Of a stretch of DNA of 64,000 nucleotides, positions 56,457 through 64,000 are shown in pieces. Numbering within the stretch: position 1 is the stretch's first letter; the number at the start of each line of letters is the position of its first letter. The translations under genes and the position numbers were made by a program. The DNA is taken from the NCBI GenBank assembly GCA_002840055.1, contig PGZJ01000002.1, forward strand, positions 350,149-414,148. The letters run 5' to 3'. The notes beneath the pieces are model-generated. The model was not told the origin of the DNA. It worked only from the letters and a program-made list of their open reading frames with translations, and did not search any database. This DNA is from Gammaproteobacteria bacterium HGW-Gammaproteobacteria-11 (lineage in GTDB: Bacteria > Pseudomonadota > Gammaproteobacteria > Pseudomonadales > Pseudomonadaceae).

Positions 56457-57452
56457 TCATAACCGCGCCAGAAGTTCAGCCTCAATGCCTTGGGTCGTCT
56501 CCTGCCGCAACTGGCCGGGGCTGATATCCGTCAATAGTCCCTCAACCGCAGACTCCAGGCGATTGGCTTCCGTCTCCGCGCGCCAATGATAGCGCAGCAG
56601 TAGCGCCGAACTCAGCACCGCAGCCAGCGGATTGGCCCGCCCGGTCCCGGCAATATCAGGGGCGCTGCCATGGACCGGTTCGGCCAGGGCGATGCCCTGC
56701 CCCCAGTTCAGTGATGGCGCCAACCCCAGACCACCCGACCAGTAGCTGGCCAGATCAGACAGGATATCGCCGAACAGATTGGTGGTGACCAGCAGATCAA
56801 AGGCCTCAGGCTGTTCGACCAGTTGCAAGGCCGCCACATCCACCAGCCGCTCATCCACCAGGGCGTCCAGACCGGCCTGATGCAGTACTTCACGGCAGCA
56901 GTCACGAAACAGACCGCAGGTCAGCGGCAGGATATTGGCCTTGTGTACCAAGGTTATTCTGCGGGCGCCGCGAAGCCTGGCAATCTCGACTGCTCGGTGG
57001 GCGAGAAACTCACTGGCCTGCCGGGAAATATGCCGCTCAGCTACCGCCAGATCAGCGGACACCTGTCGCTCAACACCCACATAGAGGCCTTCGCTGTTTT
57101 CCCTGAGTATCAACAGATTGATCCCGCTGCGGACCGACAGGCCTGGCCAACTGCGCACGGGTCGCAGATTGACCCCAAGCCCGAGCGTCTGACGCAGCTG
57201 AATAATCGCACTGCGGTAACCCGGCACCGCATGTGCAGGTGAAGACACCGCGCCAAACAGCCCGGCACCGCACGCGCGCATGGCTTCCAGTGTGGACGCA
57301 GGTACAGACTCGCCAGTAGCCTGAAAGCAGTCCCAGCCAGCCACCGCCTCGACTACCTGAAGATCAGTAATCAACCGCTCCAGCACCCTGACGGCAACCG
57401 GTACGACTTCCTGACCTATACCGTCACCCGGGATCACGCAGAGCCGGGTCAT
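56457..57452 (-). CDS. Isocitrate/isopropylmalate-family dehydrogenase
   Basis: A 331-residue NAD(P)-dependent beta-decarboxylating dehydrogenase. CVIPGDGIGQEVVP, the substrate-loop LRENSEGLYVGVERQ, the catalytic Lys in LVHKANILP and the NLFGDILSDLAS and EPVHGSAPDIAGTGRANP motifs are present. The RENSEGLYVG loop is unlike LeuB (LRELTGG type) and closer to homoisocitrate or NAD-isocitrate enzymes, so the substrate is probably not isopropylmalate. Its ATG overlaps the EamA gene stop (ATGA). Not a full leu cluster: leuC/leuD are absent. Confidence 0.87.
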   Translation of the reverse strand: MTRLCVIPGDGIGQEVVPVAVRVLERLITDLQVVEAVAGWDCFQATGESVPASTLEAMRACGAGLFGAVSSPAHAVPGYRSAIIQLRQTLGLGVNLRPVRSWPGLSVRSGINLLILRENSEGLYVGVERQVSADLAVAERHISRQASEFLAHRAVEIARLRGARRITLVHKANILPLTCGLFRDCCREVLHQAGLDALVDERLVDVAALQLVEQPEAFDLLVTTNLFGDILSDLASYWSGGLGLAPSLNWGQGIALAEPVHGSAPDIAGTGRANPLAAVLSSALLLRYHWRAETEANRLESAVEGLLTDISPGQLRQETTQGIEAELLARL

Positions 57453-58348
57453 GTTTTACGCCCCTCTCGCGTCGCCAGCAGCAGGCCGGCAAAGGTCAAG
57501 CTGCCGCCCAGCAGGTGAAACCATTGCAGCGCCTCACCGAGCAACAGAATGCTCAACAGGGCGGCAAATACCGGCATCAGATAGCTGAACAGAGTGGCTG
57601 TAGCCGGGCCCAGGACCCTGACGCCGTTATTCCAGGCCAGATAGGCTACCAGCGAGGCCAGTACCGCGGTATAGGCAATTGCCATCAGGCTGTTGGCGTC
57701 CAGCGGCATGGGGCCAAACTGACTGTATTCCCAGAGGTAAAAAGGCAACAACAGGGGCACGCCAAACAACAGCATGGCGGCTAACTGGGTCATACCCGAG
57801 AGCGGCAGCATCCACATGCGCAACAGCACGGAATACAGCCCCCAGGCCAGCACGGCAACCACCATGATCAGATCACCGGGATTGAAGCTCAGGCCAAGCA
57901 GGCGGGCCGGATCGCCCAAGCTGAGAATCACCAGAAGACCCAGGAAGGATAGCGCCGTGCCAAGCAGCATGGCTTTGCCGGGAAGCTGCCGTAGCAGCAG
58001 CATGGTCCAGATAAACGCGGCTACAGGCAGTCCGGTATTGACCAAGGTGATATTGATAGCCGTGGATGTTTGCGCCGCCAGATAGAGCAGAGTGTTGTAG
58101 CTGGTAATACTCAGCGCGGCCAGCACGCCAATCTGTTTCCAGTACTGCAACAACAGCAAGCGATCACGCCAGAGGCCGCGCAGGGTAAAGGGCAACAGCA
58201 ACAGCAAGGCCGCCATCCAGCGCCAGAACGAAAGGCCTACGGGCGGCAGAACGCCCGCGCTGGCGCGGGCAATCAGCGCGTTACCGGCCCAGATCAGGCA
58301 GCATAAAACCAGCCCGGCCATTGCCCAGTAGCGCGCACCTGCATTCAA
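57449..58348 (-). CDS. EamA/DMT family transporter
   Basis: A 299-residue membrane protein with ten hydrophobic helices in two EamA repeats (LVLCCLIWAGNALIARASAG first; LMAIAYTAVLASLVAYLAWNNGVRVLGPATATLFSYLMPVFAALLSILLLGE in the second). A probable metabolite exporter of unknown substrate. The longest reading starts at TTG overlapping the carbonic anhydrase stop (TTGA); an ATG lies at 58321 but would cut into the first helix. Confidence 0.87.
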   Translation of the reverse strand: MNAGARYWAMAGLVLCCLIWAGNALIARASAGVLPPVGLSFWRWMAALLLLLPFTLRGLWRDRLLLLQYWKQIGVLAALSITSYNTLLYLAAQTSTAINITLVNTGLPVAAFIWTMLLLRQLPGKAMLLGTALSFLGLLVILSLGDPARLLGLSFNPGDLIMVVAVLAWGLYSVLLRMWMLPLSGMTQLAAMLLFGVPLLLPFYLWEYSQFGPMPLDANSLMAIAYTAVLASLVAYLAWNNGVRVLGPATATLFSYLMPVFAALLSILLLGEALQWFHLLGGSLTFAGLLLATREGRKT

Positions 58349-58980
58349 GGCGGGCTTAACCTGTACTGCTCGGGAATCTGCTCAGGACCGTTGACGGACA
58401 CTCCGAGATCTTTCAGGTGCCCATCCTTGATACCGTAAATAAAGCCATGTACGGATAATGGCTGCTTGCGATGCCAGGCATTCTGCACAATGCTGGTATG
58501 GCTGACATTGGCAACCTGGCGCATCACATTCAACTCGCACATCAAGTCCAGCTGAGCTTCTTCATCTTCGATCAAACGTAACTTGTTGCGCTGCTCGTAG
58601 TACAGGTCACGGATCGAGCGCAGCCAGCCATCGCTTAGGCCCAGCTGTTTGTTGTGCATTGCCGCACGCACGCCGCCGCAGCCGTAATGGCCGGTCACTA
58701 TGATGTGCTTGATTTTCAGCACATCAACGGCGAACTGCATGACTGACAGGCAGTTCAGATCCGTATGCAAAACCACATTAGCGACATTGCGATGGACAAA
58801 CAGCTCCCCCGGCAGCAGGCCGACGATTTCGTTGGCCGGTACACGGGAATCCGCGCAGCCAATCCAGAGATACTCGGGGGCCTGCTGACCAGCGAGCTTG
58901 GTAAAAAAGTCGGGATCTTCCTGTTTGATCGCTTCGGCCCAGGCACGGTTATTGTCAAACAGTTGATTAAGCTCGTTCAT
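58345..58980 (-). CDS. can: Beta-class carbonic anhydrase
   Basis: A 211-residue zinc enzyme. Zinc ligands Cys42, His98 and Cys101 and the Asp44-Arg46 dyad are in place (WIGCADSRVPANE, IIVTGHYGCGG), matching E. coli Can numbering. It interconverts CO2 and bicarbonate. AAGG precedes the ATG. 25 bp after rimI. Confidence 0.95.
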   Translation of the reverse strand: MNELNQLFDNNRAWAEAIKQEDPDFFTKLAGQQAPEYLWIGCADSRVPANEIVGLLPGELFVHRNVANVVLHTDLNCLSVMQFAVDVLKIKHIIVTGHYGCGGVRAAMHNKQLGLSDGWLRSIRDLYYEQRNKLRLIEDEEAQLDLMCELNVMRQVANVSHTSIVQNAWHRKQPLSVHGFIYGIKDGHLKDLGVSVNGPEQIPEQYRLSPP

Positions 58981-59005
58981 GGCATTGCCTTATTGGAGTC
59001 ATTGT

Positions 59006-59458
59006 TTATTCAATCAGCGAGTAGGCCATGACCAGAGCGTCTTCCCTGCCACCTACCGCCGGATAATAATTGCGCCGTCGACCGATTTCATTGAAGCCAA
59101 ATCGCTCGTAAAGCCGCGCTGCTGACTGGTTCGAAGCCCGGACCTCAAGAAAGGTCACCTCTGCGCCCGATTGCCTGGCCCGTTCAATGATGAACTCAAG
59201 TAACAGCGCACCCAATCCGGCACCCTGATTTTCCGGCTTGATGGTGATATTCAGCAGATGCGACTCATCTCCAGCAAGCGACAACACCGAATGCCCCACC
59301 TGCTGATTACCGCGGTAGATCAACCAGCACTCATAGCCCGAGCGCACGCAGTCAAGAAAAATACCACGGGTCCATGGGTGGCTGAATGCAGCAAACTCGA
59401 CCTTCAGCACCTCATCAATATCAGACTCGAGCATGGCCCGGTAGTGCACGTCCGTCAT
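59006..59458 (-). CDS. rimI: Ribosomal protein S18-alanine N-acetyltransferase
   Basis: A 150-residue GNAT acyltransferase. RIMI-type motifs: FSHPWTRGIFLDCV, LLNITIKPENQGAGLGALLLEFI (acetyl-CoA site) and FLEVRASNQSAARLYERFGFNEIGRRRNYYP. It acetylates the N-terminus of S18 in known members. The ATG at 59458 overlaps the end of the HolD-like gene, as rimI overlaps holD in E. coli. Confidence 0.92.
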   Translation of the reverse strand: MTDVHYRAMLESDIDEVLKVEFAAFSHPWTRGIFLDCVRSGYECWLIYRGNQQVGHSVLSLAGDESHLLNITIKPENQGAGLGALLLEFIIERARQSGAEVTFLEVRASNQSAARLYERFGFNEIGRRRNYYPAVGGREDALVMAYSLIE

Positions 59459-60279
59459 GCCCTGTCCTGCCAGCGCGGCATTACCCGCTTCAACAAATGC
59501 CATAACCGAGCTTTTTCATCGGCTGAATCCATCAATCCTTGGAGGTCAGCGGAGAACCAGGCGGCTACCAGTTGCTCTGGCCGGGCCTCGCGGCCACATA
59601 ACGCGGCAGCGGACTGTGGATCGGGCTCTACCAGCAGGCCGGTCAGGGCACCAAAACAGCCAATGGAAACAACATCACTCTGTTCCAGACGCGCCTGCAT
59701 GAAAGCCTGCAGCGCCTCGCTGGCCGCCTCGGCACTACGAGCAACCTGGGGATTACGACTCAAGGGCCAGCGAAAGTCAGCTTGCAGCCTGGGCGTTACC
59801 GGTAATCCTGCGGCCCGCAGAATATCGCACAGCAAGGCAAAGTGTGGCGTGCCCTTCTCCAGGCCTGGATCGGCAATCTCTATCAATAGCGCGCAGGGGC
59901 CTGCCATCCACAACTGCAAATAAAAAGGTGCGACTGCAACGGCTTCGACGGGGATTGCCGCAGGTTCTTCGCCGACCGGACTCTGCACCTCGGGCGCGGG
60001 AGCTTTGAGCGGCTGACCCGACTTAAGCGCGGCGAGCAAAGGCGCAGCGGGTGTCCTGGATGCCGCAGAACTTGTTTCCGCCTGCTGTGCCTGCACAGGG
60101 GCTGACGCATCGTTTTGCTCGGCCATTGCCTCTGGTCGCTCCACCGCGACCAAGGCCTCGGGCTCAGCCTCCTCAGGTTCAGTCAGATACAGCTGAGCAG
60201 CATGGGGCAGCGGTTCAACTGGCACCCAACTGGTGATACCCATGGCCGTCAGATAGGACTGCCGCAGACTTTCACGCAT
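59455..60279 (-). CDS. Putative DNA polymerase III psi subunit (HolD-like)
   Basis: A 274-residue protein not recognisable by a strong motif. Its N-terminus (LRQSYLTAMGITSWVPVEP) resembles the chi-binding N-terminus of E. coli HolD (LGITQW core). Then comes a long Glu/Ala/Pro-rich low-complexity stretch (about 45-120) and a C-terminal domain (QLWMAGPCALLIEIADPG ... QSDVVSIGCFGALTGLL ... LWHLLKRVMPRW). The holD-rimI gene pair is conserved in E. coli, and Pseudomonas psi is known to be much longer than E. coli's 137 residues. It is likely the psi subunit linking the clamp loader to chi and SSB. It overlaps leuA by TGATG. Confidence 0.6.
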   Translation of the reverse strand: MRESLRQSYLTAMGITSWVPVEPLPHAAQLYLTEPEEAEPEALVAVERPEAMAEQNDASAPVQAQQAETSSAASRTPAAPLLAALKSGQPLKAPAPEVQSPVGEEPAAIPVEAVAVAPFYLQLWMAGPCALLIEIADPGLEKGTPHFALLCDILRAAGLPVTPRLQADFRWPLSRNPQVARSAEAASEALQAFMQARLEQSDVVSIGCFGALTGLLVEPDPQSAAALCGREARPEQLVAAWFSADLQGLMDSADEKARLWHLLKRVMPRWQDRA

Positions 60280-61820
60280 CAGACATCAGCCGCCTGGGGG
60301 TGGGCACGACAGGCGCCGGCCTGCATCAGATTCAGTGCATTGATGTAGGCCTTGGCCGATGCCACCACAATATCCGTGTCCGCTCCGTTACCGTTGACTA
60401 TGCGTCCGCCACTCTCCAGCCTTACCGTGACTTCACCCTGGGAGTCGGTACCTTGGGTAATGGCATTGACTGAATACAGCTGTAGGGTGGCACCCGACCC
60501 GACAATCTGTTCGATAGCCTTGAAGGTCGCATCGACCGGACCGGATCCTTGTGCGTGGGCCTCACGCTCAAGGCCTTCGACGTTCAGCAGCAAATGTGCA
60601 TCGGGAATCTCACCCATGCGCGAGGTCACTTCCAGATGAACCAGTCGCACATGCTCAACCACCTCGGTCAGGGTGTCGGAGACCAGCGCCTGCAGATCCT
60701 CATCAAAGATTTCATGCTTGCGGTCAGCCAACTCCTTGAAGCGTGCAAAGGCGGCGTTCAGCTCTTCGCCCGACAACTGGATACCCAGCTCCTCAAGGCG
60801 AGCACGGAAGGCGCTGCGGCCCGACAGCTTGCCAAGGGACAACTTGTTGGTGTGCCAGCCAACCGACTGTGCACTCATGATTTCGTAAGTTTCCCGGTGC
60901 TTGAGTACGCCGTCCTGGTGAATACCGGACTCATGGGCAAAGGCATTGGCACCGACAATCGCCTTGTTCGGCTGGACCGGAAACCCGGTGATGCCCGAGA
61001 CCAGACGAGAGGTACTGAGGATATTCTCGGTCACTATGCCGGTCTGCACGCCAAGCACATCGTGGCGGGTCTTGATCGCCATAACGATTTCTTCGAGCGA
61101 GGCATTGCCGGCGCGCTCGCCCAAACCGTTAATGGTGCATTCAACCTGACGCGCTCCAGCCATCACAGCGGCCAGGGAGTTGGCAACGGCCAGCCCAAGA
61201 TCGTTGTGGCAATGGACCGAGAAAACCGCTTTATCAGCATTCGGTACGCGCTGGATGATCTGGCTGATGGTCTCACCAAACTGCTGCGGTATGGCATAAC
61301 CCACGGTATCCGGAATATTGATGGTGCGCGCTCCGGCATCAATCGCCGCCTCAATAATGCGGCAAAGGAAATCAATCTCCGAGCGACCGGCGTCCTCACA
61401 GGAAAACTCGACATCGGCACACAGGTTACGGGCGCGCTTGACCGCGCGAACAGCCTGTTCCACGACCTGATCCGGTTGCAGCTTGAGTTTGTATTGCATA
61501 TGGATCGGGCTGGTGGCAATAAAGGTATGGATGCGCCCACTGTTGGCATTCGCCAACGCCTCGGCGGCACGGTCAATATCGGCGTCGACGGCACGAGAAA
61601 GGCTACACACCGTGCTGTCCTTGATGACATCGGCAATACCTTTGACCGCTTCAAAATCCCCCGGGCTGGCTATGGCAAAACCGGCTTCGATCACATCGAC
61701 CCGCAACTTCTCCAGTGCCTTGGCAATGCGCAGCTTCTCTTCCTTGGTCATTGACGCACCGGGACTCTGCTCACCATCTCGCAAGGTGGTATCGAAAATG
61801 ATAACGCGGTCCTGACTCAT
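60279..61820 (-). CDS. leuA: 2-isopropylmalate synthase
   Basis: A 513-residue type 1 Leu[18 protein letters not shown] at the N-terminus, catalytic HMGL-like barrel with [14 protein letters not shown] (metal His), [11 protein letters not shown] and ESGIHQDG, then the C-terminal leucine-binding regulatory domain ([20 protein letters not shown] onward). It condenses acetyl-CoA with 2-oxoisovalerate. GAGGAGAACTGAG precedes the ATG. It is the first gene of a minus-strand run leading into HolD-like and rimI. No leucine-rich leader peptide was seen upstream. Confidence 0.95.
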   Translation of the reverse strand: MSQDRVIIFDTTLRDGEQSPGASMTKEEKLRIAKALEKLRVDVIEAGFAIASPGDFEAVKGIADVIKDSTVCSLSRAVDADIDRAAEALANANSGRIHTFIATSPIHMQYKLKLQPDQVVEQAVRAVKRARNLCADVEFSCEDAGRSEIDFLCRIIEAAIDAGARTINIPDTVGYAIPQQFGETISQIIQRVPNADKAVFSVHCHNDLGLAVANSLAAVMAGARQVECTINGLGERAGNASLEEIVMAIKTRHDVLGVQTGIVTENILSTSRLVSGITGFPVQPNKAIVGANAFAHESGIHQDGVLKHRETYEIMSAQSVGWHTNKLSLGKLSGRSAFRARLEELGIQLSGEELNAAFARFKELADRKHEIFDEDLQALVSDTLTEVVEHVRLVHLEVTSRMGEIPDAHLLLNVEGLEREAHAQGSGPVDATFKAIEQIVGSGATLQLYSVNAITQGTDSQGEVTVRLESGGRIVNGNGADTDIVVASAKAYINALNLMQAGACRAHPQAADV

Positions 61821-62084
61821 CTCAGTTCTCCTCGGCAAGGGGGCATTCCAGGCATGGACACAAAAGCCACTGGAATCATCTTCTTACTATAACCCATATG
61901 GCCTGATGGCCGTGACAGGGCGGGCATTTTTCTTGTTGGCTACAGTCTGCTTATGACCAGCCAACACCAACACGACTGACCATTCCAAAAGACTGGTTAA
62001 GCCAGCTAATCTGGCGGAGTATAAGTACATCAATTGCCTATCAGCCCCGGCAATTCAACAATAAAAGTAGAGGTGAATATACGC

Positions 62085-63749
62085 ATGTTCGATCGCCACT
62101 TCGACGTCTGGCCTGCCCAGGTACCCAAGCAACTGGAACTGCCTGCAACCAGCCTGTTCCACAACATCACCGTATCTGCCCTGCGCTTCCCCGACCACCC
62201 TGCGATTCATTATTACGGTTCCGACATCACCTATTCAGAACTGAAACATCAAGCAGAGGCGCTTGCCGGCTACATGATGAAGGCAGGCGTCCAGTCCGGG
62301 GATCGAGTACTGCTGTATATGCAGAACAGCCCTCAATACATCATCGGCTACTTCGCCATTCTGCGTGCAAATGCCGTCGTGGTACCGGTCAATCCAATGA
62401 ACCGCTCAGCAGAACTTAAATATCTGATCGAGGATACCCAGGCGCCGATTGCGCTTTGTGCTCAGGAATTGCTGGAGCATCTTAGCGAACACATCGGCGA
62501 AGGGCATTTGCGCGAAGTCATTGTCAGCGCCTACTCGGATTACATAACCCAACCGACAGACCTGGCCTTGCCGGAAGCCGTGCAAATGGCCTCAATCAAG
62601 CACGAGACTGCCGGCGTTACCGACTGGAAAACTGTCATCGCGCAGAACATTGCGCCTGCCGCCCATACCAGTGGCCCGGATGATCTCTGTGTAATCCCAT
62701 ACAGTTCCGGCACCACGGGCAATCCCAAGGGCTGTGTACACACCCATCATAGTGTCATGGCGACCACCGTCTACGGCGCCGTATGGACCAACGCCCAACA
62801 TGATGTGGTGCACCTGGTGTCTGTTCCCATGTTCCACGTCACCGGCATGCAGTCCTGCATGAACAGCACCCTCTATGTGGGTGGCACACTGGTGGTCATG
62901 ACGCGCTGGGATCGCAAGGTCGCTGCCGAGTTGATTCAACGCTGCAAGGTCAATACCTGGCGCAATATCTCCACCATGGTGGTCGACATGCTGTCTGATC
63001 CGGATATCGATCAGTACAACATCAGCACGCTGAAAAGTATTGGTGGTGGCGGTGCAGCGATGCCCGCAGCCGTAGCAGCCAAGCTGATTGAAAAAACCGG
63101 TCTGACCTATATGGAAGGTTATGGTCTCTCCGAAACCATTGCCCCTACCCACGTTAATCCTCCCCGGGCATGCAAACCACAGTGTCTCGGCATTCCAATC
63201 ATTGGTGTGGACTCCCGGGTTATCAATGTGGACACGCTCGAGGAAGTCGAGCCCGGGGTGACTGGCGAAATCATCATGCGTGGCGAACAGATCTTTCAGG
63301 GCTACTGGAATAAACCGGAAGCGACCGCGGAAGCCTTTGTCGAGCTCGACGGCCAACGCTTTTTCCGTTCCGGAGATCTGGGCTACTACGACGAGCAGGG
63401 TTACTTCTTCCTGGTCGATCGGGTTAAACGCATGATCAACGCATCAGGCTACAAAGTCTGGCCGGCAGAGGTCGAATCCCTGATGTATTCACACCCAGGC
63501 ATACGTGAAGTTTGTATCATCTCGACACCTCACTCGCGCCGCGGCGAAACTGTCAAAGCCTTCGTCGTGCTTGCCGCAGGCGCGGAAAGCACCAGCGCTG
63601 AAGACATCATCAGTTGGTGCCAGGAGAATATGGCGGCGTACAAATGCCCTGTCGTCATCGAGTTCACTGACAGCATTCCGAAGTCACCTACCGGCAAGAT
63701 CATGTGGCGCTTGCTGCAGGAAGAGGAATGGAAGAAAGCGGCTCTGTAA
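62085..63749 (+). CDS. AMP-binding acyl-CoA ligase
   Basis: A 554-residue adenylate-forming enzyme. P-loop-like YSSGTTGNPKGCVHTHH, YGLSETIAPTH, RSGDLGYYDEQGYFFLVDRVKRMINASGYKVWP and C-terminal SPTGKIMWRLLQ (catalytic Lys) are all present. It is most like medium/long-chain fatty-acyl-CoA or aromatic acid CoA ligases; the substrate is not readable. The ATG at 62085 follows AGAGGTG; the frame is open upstream but without a better site. Divergent from leuA across 264 bp. Confidence 0.9.
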   Translation: MFDRHFDVWPAQVPKQLELPATSLFHNITVSALRFPDHPAIHYYGSDITYSELKHQAEALAGYMMKAGVQSGDRVLLYMQNSPQYIIGYFAILRANAVVVPVNPMNRSAELKYLIEDTQAPIALCAQELLEHLSEHIGEGHLREVIVSAYSDYITQPTDLALPEAVQMASIKHETAGVTDWKTVIAQNIAPAAHTSGPDDLCVIPYSSGTTGNPKGCVHTHHSVMATTVYGAVWTNAQHDVVHLVSVPMFHVTGMQSCMNSTLYVGGTLVVMTRWDRKVAAELIQRCKVNTWRNISTMVVDMLSDPDIDQYNISTLKSIGGGGAAMPAAVAAKLIEKTGLTYMEGYGLSETIAPTHVNPPRACKPQCLGIPIIGVDSRVINVDTLEEVEPGVTGEIIMRGEQIFQGYWNKPEATAEAFVELDGQRFFRSGDLGYYDEQGYFFLVDRVKRMINASGYKVWPAEVESLMYSHPGIREVCIISTPHSRRGETVKAFVVLAAGAESTSAEDIISWCQENMAAYKCPVVIEFTDSIPKSPTGKIMWRLLQEEEWKKAAL

Positions 63750-63976
63750 CTGGTGTTCCAGCTGGAAGAGGACTGGGTTGAGTGTATGGGGCGTCAAGCA
63801 CTTTGAGGAGCTGAAGGCTGACCGAGGGTGTTGTGGTTGGTGCGCTGGGTCAACAGATTAGTGTCGCGCACTAGCCTTTTGATTGCAGGGCCCGGGTTTC
63901 ACTTCAAGCTTCAAGCGAGTTTCACCGAGTTAATTCCACACGCTTCAAGCCAAGCATATTGAGCCAAATAAAAAAC
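63750..63976. other. Non-coding tail with direct CTTCAAG repeats
   Basis: No convincing gene. CTTCAAG repeats occur (ACTTCAAGCTTCAAGCGAG near 63900 and CGCTTCAAGCCAAGC near 63945), echoing the REP-like wording seen at 3.1 kb. Confidence 0.4.
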
Positions 63977-63998
63977 CCCCGCCATAGGCGGGGTTCTT
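63977..63998. terminator. Bidirectional terminator at the window edge
   Basis: CCCCGCC / GGCGGGG stem with loop ATA. T-rich on the plus side (TTCTTT) and a strong T-run on the minus side (TTTTTTATTTGG). It can end the acyl-CoA ligase transcript and a gene entering from the right. Confidence 0.85.
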
Positions 63999-64000
63999 TA

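Noticed and set aside
56457..57452. Calling the dehydrogenase leuB because leuA is nearby
   Set aside because: The substrate loop RENSEGLYVG is unlike LeuB, and leuC/leuD are absent from the neighbourhood.
60549..61754. 401-codon plus-strand frame opposite leuA
   Set aside because: Shadow of leuA, no family motif and no ribosome site; leuA is full length with active-site residues.
61951..61983. Ten-codon minus-strand frame upstream of leuA as an attenuator leader peptide
   Set aside because: It encodes M-V-S-R-V-G-V-G-W-S with no leucines, and no alternative hairpin or terminator was seen between it and leuA.

Overview
The window reads as a chromosomal segment of a Pseudomonas-lineage gammaproteobacterium. 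It is GC-rich and densely coded, with many ATGA/TGATG start-stop overlaps. Gene order matches, from general knowledge of Pseudomonas aeruginosa, the neighbourhoods tldD-nit-yhdP-rng-maf-mreDCB-gatCAB and phr-pagL-murI-moeB-prmC-prfA-hemA-TPR-lolB-ispE-tRNA-prs-rplY-pth-ychF. Marine or halophilic relatives (Halopseudomonas type) are a reasonable guess because of the alternative oxidase and BCCT transporter, but species cannot be fixed from sequence reading alone. No prophage, insertion sequence, CRISPR array or integrase was seen.

Layout. 1-3.2 kb: the end of an ABC-transporter ATPase gene, a small lipoprotein, a glutathione S-transferase, a GIY-YIG protein and a one-domain asparaginase, then a REP-like block in which two convergent genes end inside hairpins. 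3.2-14.1 kb (minus): the cell-shape and envelope run mreB-mreC-mreD-maf-rng-yhdP-nit-tldD. 14.3-17.6 kb (plus): gatCAB amidotransferase. 17.6-29.7 kb: mixed housekeeping and accessory genes, namely an RlpA-like protein, alternative oxidase, a BetT-type transporter, YajG, a SulP transporter, the nucleobase salvage set hpt/upp/uraA, and a reduced minor-pilin operon (pilV-W-X-small-pilE) without pilY1. 29.9-31.8 kb: hemH and a YfcH-like epimerase.

32.0-40.9 kb (plus) is the most interesting part: a tightly overlapping gene cassette with a MerR/LitR-type regulator and photolyase, followed by NTF2-like, SDR, FAD oxidoreductase, DUF1365, cyclopropane-fatty-acid-synthase-like and DUF2878 genes. It is preceded by an FAD oxidoreductase plus a Trp-rich small protein. 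Two near-identical 24-bp inverted repeats (TATACA-N12-TGTAYA) stand in front of the two transcription units. They match the operator I recall for class II LitR (PplR) in P. putida, so this looks like a light-inducible DNA-repair and membrane-lipid-modification regulon. The regulator has lost part of the B12-photosensor signature.

40.9-53.2 kb: pagL, murI, moeB, prmC, prfA and hemA (minus), then a TPR lipoprotein, lolB, ispE, tRNA-Gln, prs, rplY, pth and ychF (plus), closed by a strong terminator. 53.3-64 kb: a DUF748 envelope protein, tRNA-Met with a clear promoter and terminator, then a minus-strand run leuA - HolD-like - rimI - carbonic anhydrase - EamA transporter - isocitrate/isopropylmalate-type dehydrogenase, and finally a divergent acyl-CoA-ligase-type AMP-binding protein followed by a terminator at the window edge.
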